Positions 1 through 4,726 of a stretch of 6,229 nucleotides of DNA are shown one piece after another. Under the pieces are notes generated by a model. That model worked only from the letters and a program-made list of their open reading frames with translations. It ran no database searches and was not told the DNA's origin. The translations under genes were made by a program, and so were the position numbers. Each line of letters begins with the position of its first letter. Within the stretch, counting starts at the first letter, position 1. The DNA comes from an uncultured Clostridium sp. (GTDB taxonomy: Bacteria > Bacillota > Clostridia > TANB77 > CAG-508): assembly GCA_900554635.1 (NCBI GenBank), contig USHY01000047.1, positions 1 through 6,229 on the forward strand, given 5' to 3'.

Positions 1-438
1 GGTATGGCACATATGGGTATTGGTAGAGCAAGTGGAGAAAATAGAGCAGAAGATGCTGCAAAAGAAGCAATTCAAAGCCCATTACTAGAAACTTCAATAG
101 AAGGAGCAAGAGGTGTTATTATTAACATTACAGGTGGACCTGATCTTGGATTACAAGAAGCAAATACAGCTGCAGAACTTGTTCAAAGAAGTGTTGACCC
201 TGAAGCAAATATTATCTTTGGTGTTGTAACAGATGAAAGCCTTGGAGATGAAATTCAAATTACTGTTATTGCAACAGGTTTTGAGAAAGATGAAAATATT
301 TCAACAATTGGTGTAGAGAATTTAGTAAATAACACATGGAATAAAAAGATTAATTCAATACCATCAAGCCAAGATAATAAAGCAGATAATCCAAACGATT
401 TAGACATACCATCATTTTTAAGAAATAAAAGAAAATAA
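1..438 (+). CDS. ftsZ: Cell division protein FtsZ, C-terminal part (5' end outside window)
   Basis: FtsZ is the tubulin-like GTPase that polymerises into the Z-ring at the division site; in spore formers it also builds the polar septum. The frame is open from base 1, so the start lies upstream and about 145 residues are visible. The visible part begins after the GTP-binding half, at a stretch reading GMAHMGIGRASGENRAEDAA, and continues with SPLLETSIEGARGVIINITG and the GGPDLGLQEAN segment typical of the FtsZ C-terminal domain. After ATGFEK comes a short, polar, variable linker of about 40 residues. The protein ends in DLDIPSFLRNKRK, the conserved C-terminal peptide that binds FtsA, SepF and other partners, followed by a basic tail. 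The end is therefore complete. A strong terminator follows, separating it from the spoIIG operon. It contains no CGG codon. Identification is very secure. Confidence 0.97.
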   Translation, partial: GMAHMGIGRASGENRAEDAAKEAIQSPLLETSIEGARGVIINITGGPDLGLQEANTAAELVQRSVDPEANIIFGVVTDESLGDEIQITVIATGFEKDENISTIGVENLVNNTWNKKINSIPSSQDNKADNPNDLDIPSFLRNKRK

Positions 439-465
439 TAAATTAATACATAAATTTGGAAAATT

Positions 466-506
466 AAAAAAGAAATAGTCTACAAAAGTAGATTATTTCT
501 TTTTTT
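466..506 (+). terminator. Intrinsic terminator after ftsZ
   Basis: A 13-bp stem (471-483 with 488-500, one G-U pair) closes a 4-base AAAA loop and is followed by six Ts. The A-run at 466-470 can extend the stem by pairing with the Ts. It ends ftsZ transcription, so the next gene must have its own promoter in the roughly 60 bases that follow. Confidence 0.88.
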
Positions 507-509
507 CGA

Positions 510-551
510 GCCGACAAATAGACAGACTTTGCAGATAAAAAGTAGTACAAT
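510..551 (+). promoter_or_regulatory. Candidate Spo0A-activated spoIIG promoter with long spacer
   Basis: Between the ftsZ terminator and spoIIGA lie TAGACA (519-524, 5/6 to the sigma-A -35) and TACAAT (546-551, 5/6 to the -10), separated by 21 bp instead of the usual 17. Directly upstream, 510-518 reads on the minus strand as TTTGTCGGC, 7/9 to the Spo0A box TTTGTCGAA. The Bacillus subtilis spoIIG promoter is known for its over-long (22 bp) spacing and for activation by phosphorylated Spo0A bound next to the -35, so the arrangement fits. A caution is that the implied transcript leader would be only about 12 bases. The assignment is inferred from motif and position. Confidence 0.45.
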
Positions 552-569
552 CTATCAAGAGGTAAGAAA

Positions 570-1427
570 ATGACTTTATATGTGGATATAATTTTCTTAG
601 AAAATCTAATTATGAACTCAATAATTATATTAGCTACAGGAATTATATTAAAAAACACACAAAGAATCTGGAGAAACCTTGTATCAAGCGGAATAGGAGC
701 AATATATGCAATTTTAATTTATACTTCAAATTTTAAAATTTATTCAAATATTATTTTAAAAGTTATATTATCAGTTGTTATAGTTTATATCGCATTTAAA
801 CCAGCAAATATAAGATCTTTTTTAAAACACATAATAATATTCTATTTAACTTCTTTTACATTTGGAGGAGTAGCATTTGCACTTTTATATTTTGTAAGAC
901 CACAAGATATACTGTTTCAAAATGGGGTATTAATAGGTACATATCCAATAAAAATGATATTAGCAGGTGGAATATTAGGATTTATTATAATAACTTTTGC
1001 ATTTAAAAATATTAAGGGAAAATTAACAAGAAAAGATATGATGTGTACTGTAATTATTGGAAATAGAAGAATAACAGCAATAGTAGATACCGGAAATCTT
1101 TTAAAAGACCCAATAACAAAAATGCCAGTGTTAATTATGGAAAGGGAAATGTTAAAAGGAATATTTCCAGAAATCATTTTGGAAAATGCTACAGATATTG
1201 TAAATGGCAAAGAAATTGAGCTAGGGGAATATTCTTCAAAATTAAGGGTAATACCATATAAGAGCATAGGCAAGGAAAATGGCTTATTACTGGGCATAAA
1301 AGCTAAGAATATAAGAATAGTCTATCAAGACATAGAAAAAGCACATGATGTTATAATTGGAATTTACACAGGAACTTTAAGCAAAAACAATAAGTATTCA
1401 GCAATTGTAGGGCTGGAATTATTATAA
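570..1427 (+). CDS. spoIIGA: Sporulation sigma-E factor processing peptidase SpoIIGA
   Basis: SpoIIGA is the membrane-embedded aspartic protease that removes the N-terminal pro-sequence of pro-sigma-E in the mother cell, after the forespore signal SpoIIR triggers it. The 285-residue length is normal. The N-terminal half has about five hydrophobic segments (roughly 3-27, 37-52, 58-77, 85-108, 122-145). The C-terminal half is the protease domain, with the catalytic AIVDTGN motif (Asp about residue 173) followed by LLKDPITKMPVLIME, and later LLLGIKAKNIRI and the terminal IVGLELL seen in the family. The start is supported by the AAGAGGT ribosome site at 557-563 and by the MTLYVDIIFLENLI opening, which matches the family's usual N-terminus. 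Its substrate gene, sigE, starts 11 bases after its stop. The coding region is intact and has no CGG codon. Confidence 0.95.
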   Translation: MTLYVDIIFLENLIMNSIIILATGIILKNTQRIWRNLVSSGIGAIYAILIYTSNFKIYSNIILKVILSVVIVYIAFKPANIRSFLKHIIIFYLTSFTFGGVAFALLYFVRPQDILFQNGVLIGTYPIKMILAGGILGFIIITFAFKNIKGKLTRKDMMCTVIIGNRRITAIVDTGNLLKDPITKMPVLIMEREMLKGIFPEIILENATDIVNGKEIELGEYSSKLRVIPYKSIGKENGLLLGIKAKNIRIVYQDIEKAHDVIIGIYTGTLSKNNKYSAIVGLELL

Positions 1428-1438
1428 AGGGGGAAACT

Positions 1439-2156
1439 ATGGAAATTTTAGATATTTTAAAATTTAAAATTAAAAAATACTTTGGAAAAGAAGAGGAACT
1501 AGATGGCATATTTTACATAGCCGGCAGCCAAACACTTCCACCCCCATTACCCCCAGAAGAAGAGGAAAAAATGCTTCAAAGACTAGAACAAAAAGACTTT
1601 GAAGCAAGGCAAATATTAGTAGAACATAATTTAAGACTTGTTGTATATATAGCTAAAAAATTTGAAAATACAGGAATTGGAATAGAGGACCTAATATCAA
1701 TTGGCACAATAGGCCTCATGAAGGCCATAAACACCTTTAAAACGGGCAAAAATATAAAGCTGGCAACATATGCTTCAAGATGTATAGAAAACGAAATTTT
1801 AATGTATTTAAGAAGAAGCAACAAAACAAAAGGGGAAGTCTCAATAGATGAACCATTAAATCAAGATGGAGATGGAAACGAATTACTATTATCAGACATA
1901 CTAGGAACTGATAATGACATAACCTCGAGAGCATTAGAAGATGAGGTGGACAGAGTATTGCTAAAGGCCGCCATCCTAAAATTAAACTCCAGAGAAAAAC
2001 ACATAATGGAGCTTCGTTTCGGCTTCAACAGCGGAGTAGAAAAAACCCAAAAAGAAGTAGCAGACATGCTACGGAATTTCACAAAGTTATATATCGAGGC
2101 TGGAGAAAAAGATAATGAATAAGATGAAGAGAGATATAATGAGTAAGACTGGATAG
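1439..2156 (+). CDS. sigE: RNA polymerase sporulation sigma-E factor, requires +1 frameshift at 2072
   Basis: Sigma-E is the first mother-cell-specific sigma factor, made as an inactive precursor and cut by SpoIIGA, encoded just upstream. The ribosome site is AAGGGGG (1427-1433). The N-terminus carries the pro-sequence and the YIAGSQTLPPPLPPEEEE segment near the expected cleavage region (about residue 26). Region 2 (about 60-127) includes LVEHNLRLVVYIAKKF, EDLISIGTIGL and ATYASRCIENEILMYLRR. Region 4 begins near 175 (LNSREKHIMELRFG, EKTQKEVADML). In frame 0 the ORF goes off-family after residue 211 and stops at 2120-2122 (227 aa), losing the recognition helix for the -35 element. Skipping base C2072 continues as GISQSYISRLEKKIMNKM and ends at the TAG 2154-2156, giving 238 aa, close to the 239 of B. 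subtilis. The break is at codon CGG. It may be recoding, a mutation or a sequence error; identity of the gene is certain. Confidence 0.93.
2069..2075 (+). other. +1 frameshift site in sigE (CTA CGG A)
   Basis: Frame 0 reads CTA (2069-2071, Leu211) then CGG (2072-2074). Leaving out C2072 gives GGA (2073-2075), the glycine found in sigma-E at the start of the helix-turn-helix (ADML-GISQSYIS). The shift point is fixed to the base by the family sequence on both sides. There is no Ty1- or prfB-type slippery P-site: CUA would have to re-pair with UAC. The same CGGAA string occurs at the second frame break in this window. Confidence 0.85.
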
Positions 2157-2183
2157 AAAATAGAAATAAAAAAACACAAAAGC

Positions 2184-2223
2184 TTGCAAATTTTCATATT
2201 ATGAAGTAAAATATATATATAAT
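2184..2223 (+). promoter_or_regulatory. Candidate promoter(s) for the small membrane protein gene
   Basis: Two overlapping readings are possible. As a sigma-E promoter: TCATATT at 2194-2200 fits the -35 consensus KMATATT fully, and 15 bases later TATATAAT (2216-2223) fits the -10 CATACAMT at about 6 of 8 positions. As a vegetative promoter: TTGCAA (2184-2189), 17 bp, TAAAAT (2207-2212). A 13-base perfect inverted repeat, TTCATA-T-TATGAA (2193-2205), lies between these elements and might be an operator. The region is very A/T-rich, so chance matches are likely; the position just before the gene is the main support. Confidence 0.38.
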
Positions 2224-2247
2224 TTTTAAAAGAGAGAAGTGATAAGT

Positions 2248-2430
2248 ATGAAAGTGTATGATAAGGAAATGTATAGTAAACAGGAAAGTTTGAGAACTAT
2301 TATAATTGTTGTTGTGGTTTTTTTATTAGGTTTTTTCTCAGGTTATTTTGCTCATTCTTTCAATGGCAAGAGTATGGAGCCTCAAAACACCAATAATACT
2401 TATATTGTGGAGAATAAAAAACTAAGTTGA
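2248..2430 (+). CDS. Small single-pass membrane protein of unknown function
   Basis: This is a 60-residue protein that I do not recognise. It has a polar, charged N-terminus of about 16 residues (MKVYDKEMYSKQESLR), one strong membrane segment (TIIIVVVVFLLGFFSGYFAH, about 17-36, with a small-residue GFFSG patch that could pack against another helix) and a short polar tail of about 24 residues. An in-frame GTG at 2239 would add three residues, but it lies inside the best ribosome-site match (GAGAAGTGAT around 2234-2243, similar to GGAGGTGAT), so ATG 2248 is preferred. It sits directly after sigE, where sigG is often found, and has its own terminator. Sequences resembling a sigma-E promoter precede it, which would suggest a mother-cell sporulation role, but that is inference only. 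Confidence 0.65.
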   Translation: MKVYDKEMYSKQESLRTIIIVVVVFLLGFFSGYFAHSFNGKSMEPQNTNNTYIVENKKLS

Positions 2431-2455
2431 GTAAGTATAAAGATAAAGTTTTTGT

Positions 2456-2498
2456 AAAGAAGCAAACACATATGATGTGTATTGCTTCTTTATTTTTT
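2456..2498 (+). terminator. Intrinsic terminator after the small membrane protein gene
   Basis: A long stem is formed by AAAGAAGCAA (2456-2465) with TTGCTTCTTT (2482-2491), extended inward by ACACAT (2466-2471) with ATGTGT (2475-2480), with one bulged A and a 3-base loop. Six Ts follow at 2493-2498. This is one of the strongest terminators in the window. Confidence 0.92.
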
Positions 2499-2535
2499 GC
2501 TTTAAAGCATATTCTGTGCTCTTAAAACATAAGAT
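2498..2535 (+). promoter_or_regulatory. Candidate sigma-E promoter for the muramidase gene
   Basis: GCATATT (2507-2513) fits the sigma-E -35 consensus KMATATT at all positions. After a 14-base spacer, CATAAGAT (2528-2535) fits the -10 CATACAMT at 6 of 8. A perfect 12-base palindrome, TGCTTTAAAGCA (2498-2509), overlaps the -35. A promoter is needed here because of the strong terminator just upstream. The weakness is that the implied leader is only about 12 bases and would begin at the ribosome site. Sigma-K (CATA, then TA) would be a poorer fit. Confidence 0.42.
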
Positions 2536-2553
2536 TGTTTTGGGAGGAATACT

Positions 2554-3618
2554 ATGAAAAGATTTAAGAATTTAGTATTTATTTTTACATTTATTTTTGT
2601 TTGTATATTTTCTACTGGAGTCTATGCCTTTCCAGCTTCGAGTGCTACTCTATATACTGGAATTGATGTTAGTGAATGGCAAGGGAGAATTAATTGGGAA
2701 GATGTTAGAAGTGCAGGTATTGAGGTAGTTTATATTCGAGCAAGTGAGGGAAGAGGATATATTGACCCTGATGCGATGCGAAACTATAATGGGGCAAAAT
2801 CTGCGGGTATTAAGGTTGGGTTTTACCATTACTTAACGGCTAGAACTGAAGCAGAAGCAATAGAACAGGCACAGTTCTTTGTATCTGTTGTTAAAGGATT
2901 AAGTATTGATTGCAGATTAGCAATGGATTTTGAAAGCTTTGGAACTCTTGGAACATATGAAATCAATCGAATTGCAAAGACATTCTTACAAGAAGTACAG
3001 ATGCTTAGTGGAAAAGAAGTAATAATATATAGTGATGCTTACAATGCGGCATATACTTTTTCTTCAACCTTAGCAAACAACTATCCTATTTGGGTTGCTG
3101 ACTACTTTGTATCTGAACCAGGAAATGGCAATTGGACTGTTTGGGATGGATTTCAATATTCAGATAGAGGGCGAATAAGTGGAATAGAAGGAAATGTAGA
3201 TAGAGATTTCTTCACAAATAAAATTTTCCTAACAGATAGCACTCCAATTCCAGATGATACAACATCAGACACGCCAACAAATACAGAAACTATAGTAGTT
3301 AAAAAAGGAGATACTCTAAGTCAAATTGCAATAAAATACGATACATCTTATGAATACCTTGCCAAAATAAATAATATACAAAATCCAAATTTAATCTATA
3401 CAGGTCAGGAATTAACAGTTCCAACTTTAGAAAGTAGTGAAATTAATGACACAAGCCACAAGTTATACATAATAAAATGGGGAAACACTTTAAGTCAAAT
3501 TGCACATAAATATGGAGTAACAGTAGAAGAAATTGTTCAACTAAACAATATTGCAAATCCAAATTTAATTTATGCCGGTAGTGTTCTTAGAATTCCTACA
3601 ATAAATGAGTATAAATAA
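2554..3618 (+). CDS. Secreted GH25 muramidase (lysozyme) with two LysM domains
   Basis: GH25 enzymes cleave the MurNAc-GlcNAc bond of peptidoglycan. The 354-residue protein starts with a clear signal peptide (MKRFKN, a hydrophobic core rich in F/I/V, probable cleavage after VYA at residue 25). The catalytic domain spans about 34-225: GIDVSEWQG (Asp38), RASEGRGYIDP, GFYHYLTA, the active-site DFE (Asp125, Glu127), PIWVADYF, and the closing GNVDRDFF. A threonine- and proline-rich linker (about 230-245) leads to two LysM peptidoglycan-binding repeats, about 247-290 (KKGDTLSQIAIKYDTS, NPNLIYTGQ) and about 304-350 (KWGNTLSQIAHKYGVT, NPNLIYAGS), which share long identical stretches and look like an internal duplication. 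Ribosome site GGGAGG at 2542-2547. A sigma-E-like promoter in front suggests use in mother-cell wall remodelling during engulfment, cortex formation or lysis, but vegetative autolysis is equally possible. A dedA gene follows after 19 bases. Confidence 0.92.
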   Translation: MKRFKNLVFIFTFIFVCIFSTGVYAFPASSATLYTGIDVSEWQGRINWEDVRSAGIEVVYIRASEGRGYIDPDAMRNYNGAKSAGIKVGFYHYLTARTEAEAIEQAQFFVSVVKGLSIDCRLAMDFESFGTLGTYEINRIAKTFLQEVQMLSGKEVIIYSDAYNAAYTFSSTLANNYPIWVADYFVSEPGNGNWTVWDGFQYSDRGRISGIEGNVDRDFFTNKIFLTDSTPIPDDTTSDTPTNTETIVVKKGDTLSQIAIKYDTSYEYLAKINNIQNPNLIYTGQELTVPTLESSEINDTSHKLYIIKWGNTLSQIAHKYGVTVEEIVQLNNIANPNLIYAGSVLRIPTINEYK

Positions 3619-3637
3619 GAGGTTTTAAGGAGGAAAA

Positions 3638-4279
3638 ATGGAAACAACTGTTATTCAAACAATAAATAGTTTTGGACATTTGGGAATAGTAATATTAATA
3701 GCAATTGAAAACCTTTTCCCTCCAATACCATCAGAAGTGATATTAACATTTGGTGGATTTGCAACAACTATTACAGATATCACAGTAATAGGAGCCATAA
3801 TAGCATCAACAATAGGGTCTGTAATAGGAGCTATTATACTGTATTGGATAGGTTATATTTTAAATGAAGAAAAACTATATTCATTTACAAAAAGCAAATT
3901 TGGAAAAATATTAGGAATCAAGAAAGAAAACATAAACAAAGCATTTTCATGGTTTAACTCAAAAGGAAATTATGCGGTATTTTTTGGAAGATTTATACCA
4001 ATAGTAAGAAGCCTAGTATCAATACCAGCAGGAATGGCAAAAATGTCACAAATTCCATTCTTGATTTTAACAACAATAGGAAGTGCAATTTGGAATACGG
4101 TATTAATACTACTTGGAAGAATTGCAGGAGAATCATGGGGAAAAATTGCTGGGTATGTAGGCGGATACTCAGATATAGTTTGGCTAGCATTTGGAATAAT
4201 ATTTGCAATTGGAATAATTTCATATTACAAGAAAAAGAAAAAAAGAATACAGGTAATTATGTTTAGGAAAAGCAGATAA
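3638..4279 (+). CDS. DedA-family (SNARE-associated/VTT) membrane protein
   Basis: DedA proteins are integral membrane proteins linked to membrane homeostasis; several members flip undecaprenyl phosphate or phospholipids across the membrane. The 213-residue length is typical. Family signatures are present: the re-entrant N-terminal loop ENLFPPIPSEVILTFGGF (acidic residues Glu24 and Glu33), and FFGRFIPIVRSLVSIPAGMAKM around 115-136 with the conserved Arg118, Pro121 and Arg124. Hydrophobic segments lie at about 15-45, 50-75, 112-128, 138-158 and 178-196, before a very basic C-terminus (YYKKKKKR). The ribosome site AAGGAGG sits just before the ATG, 19 bases after the muramidase stop, so the two are probably one transcript. 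If the transcript is made in the mother cell, carrier-lipid recycling for cortex synthesis is a possible role, which is speculative. The frame is intact with no CGG codon. Confidence 0.92.
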   Translation: METTVIQTINSFGHLGIVILIAIENLFPPIPSEVILTFGGFATTITDITVIGAIIASTIGSVIGAIILYWIGYILNEEKLYSFTKSKFGKILGIKKENINKAFSWFNSKGNYAVFFGRFIPIVRSLVSIPAGMAKMSQIPFLILTTIGSAIWNTVLILLGRIAGESWGKIAGYVGGYSDIVWLAFGIIFAIGIISYYKKKKKRIQVIMFRKSR

Positions 4280-4280
4280 A

Positions 4281-4310
4281 GTGATGGAAAATGTATTAAA
4301 TTTCCATTAC
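4281..4310 (+). terminator. Hairpin after dedA, possible weak terminator
   Basis: GTGATGGAAA (4281-4290) pairs with TTTCCATTAC (4301-4310) over 10 bp with one G-U pair and a 10-base loop. It begins two bases after the dedA stop codon. There is no T-run after it (TTGCATATAA), so it may be a weak terminator or a 3'-end stabilising structure. The remaining bases to 4385 are nearly all A/T, with no gene seen. Confidence 0.4.
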
Positions 4311-4385
4311 TTGCATATAATATATAATATAAATTTAACTAAAACAATAAAAAAACACCGAATTTACATTTTTTTTAAAAAAAGC

Positions 4386-4415
4386 TTGACAAGAAGTGAA
4401 AAAAAGGAGTATAAT
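4386..4415 (+). promoter_or_regulatory. Consensus sigma-A promoter for tRNA-fMet
   Basis: TTGACA (4386-4391) and TATAAT (4410-4415) are both exact consensus hexamers, 18 bp apart, with A/T tracts just upstream that could act as an UP element. Transcription would begin near 4422, about ten bases before the mature tRNA. This is the strongest vegetative promoter in the window, as expected for a tRNA gene. Confidence 0.92.
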
Positions 4416-4431
4416 AATAATGTTGAAACAT

Positions 4432-4507
4432 CGCGGGGTAGAGCAGTTGGCAGCTCGTCGGGCTCATAACCCGGAGGTCGTAAGTTCGAGTCTTACCCCC
4501 GCAACCA
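4432..4507 (+). tRNA. Initiator tRNA-fMet (anticodon CAT)
   Basis: A complete 76-base cloverleaf with encoded CCA (4505-4507). The acceptor arms are CGCGGGG (4432-4438) and CCCCGCA (4497-4503), leaving the unpaired C1-A72 that marks the bacterial initiator tRNA. The D arm is GAGC...GCTC, the anticodon loop CTCATAA, and the anticodon stem ends in three G-C pairs (GGG/CCC), the second initiator hallmark. The T arm is GTAAG-TTCGAGT-CTTAC. The formylated Met-tRNA is used only for starting translation. It is transcribed from the consensus promoter at 4386 and is followed by a terminator. Confidence 0.97.
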
Positions 4508-4519
4508 AGTAAAATAAAG

Positions 4520-4551
4520 ACTTCTAGCGATTAGCTGGAAGTTATTTTTTT
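4520..4551 (+). terminator. Intrinsic terminator after tRNA-fMet
   Basis: ACTTCTAGC (4520-4528) pairs with GCTGGAAGT (4534-4542) in a 9-bp stem with one G-U pair and a 5-base loop, followed by TATTTTTTT (4543-4551). The leader ORF's ribosome site begins only six bases after this T-run, so readthrough of this terminator may feed the ABC-F gene. Confidence 0.88.
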
Positions 4552-4568
4552 GTTATAGGAGGAAAATT

Positions 4569-4643
4569 ATGAATAAAAAACAAAATTTTATGAATAAAAT
4601 AAAACATAGAAGCTTCGGCTGTGAAGCTATTACAACGAGATAA
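4569..4643 (+). CDS. Leader peptide of the ABC-F attenuator (24 aa)
   Basis: A 24-codon ORF opens with ATG 4569 behind a full AGGAGG ribosome site (4557-4562, 6-base gap) and ends at TAA 4641-4643. The peptide is basic in its first half (MNKKQNFMNKIKHR) and ends in SFGCEAITTR. Codons 15-16 are hairpin arm 1, and the stop lies in the 5' arm of the terminator, so the position of translating ribosomes will decide which hairpin forms. It resembles the regulatory upstream ORFs of ABC-F and other ribosome-targeting resistance genes. I see no classic macrolide-arrest motif such as IFVI. The peptide itself probably has no function after synthesis. Confidence 0.75.
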   Translation: MNKKQNFMNKIKHRSFGCEAITTR

Positions 4644-4697
4644 TTGCTATAGGTTGTAATAGTTTAAAAGTTATAGCAAATATATCTCGTTATTTTT
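4634..4697 (+). terminator. Attenuator terminator before the ABC-F gene
   Basis: The outer 9-bp stem 4634-4642 with 4683-4691 and the inner 8-bp stem 4644-4651 with 4672-4679 are separated by a small 1x3 internal loop, followed by TTATTTTT (4690-4697). It lies 29 bases before the ABC-F start codon and is mutually exclusive with the antiterminator at 4627-4662. Confidence 0.8.
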
Positions 4698-4726
4698 AAA
4701 AATTAAAAGATAAGGAGATATAAAAG

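Larger units (their letters stand above)
4557..4697 (+). promoter_or_regulatory. Transcription attenuator (leader ORF plus alternative hairpins) for the ABC-F gene
   Basis: Four arms can pair in exclusive ways. Arms 1:2 form AGCTTC (4611-4616) with GAAGCT (4623-4628). Arms 2:3 form a perfect 10-bp antiterminator, CTATTACAAC (4627-4636) with GTTGTAATAG (4653-4662). The terminator is AACGAGATA (4634-4642) with TATCTCGTT (4683-4691), plus the inner stem TTGCTATA (4644-4651) with TATAGCAA (4672-4679), followed by TTATTTTT. Arm 2 overlaps both neighbours. The leader ORF covers arm 1 and ends within the terminator's 5' arm, so a ribosome stalled early on it would mask arm 1, release arm 2 and favour readthrough. 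This is the layout known for antibiotic-induced ABC-F genes. The structures are seen in sequence; the drug response is inferred. Confidence 0.8.

Noticed and set aside
464..658. Minus-strand ORFs (also at 917-1297, 1576-1824, 1737-1934, 1861-2082, 3993-4223, 4671-4856, 5519-5740)
   Set aside because: All lie opposite well-supported genes or, in two cases, partly opposite terminator hairpins, and their products look like antisense readings of A/T-rich coding DNA.
2060..2080. Classic slippery +1 site of the prfB or Ty1 type
   Set aside because: There is no stop codon at the site, no close Shine-Dalgarno-like stimulator, and the P-site tRNA (CUA, or UCU in the ABC-F gene) cannot re-pair well after slipping.
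2239..2247. GTG start for the small membrane protein
   Set aside because: The GTG lies inside the best ribosome-site match; ATG 2248 has better spacing.
4281..4469. 62-codon ORF between dedA and the tRNA
   Set aside because: It runs through the dedA 3' hairpin, the consensus tRNA promoter and half of tRNA-fMet, has no ribosome site and shows no protein-like composition.
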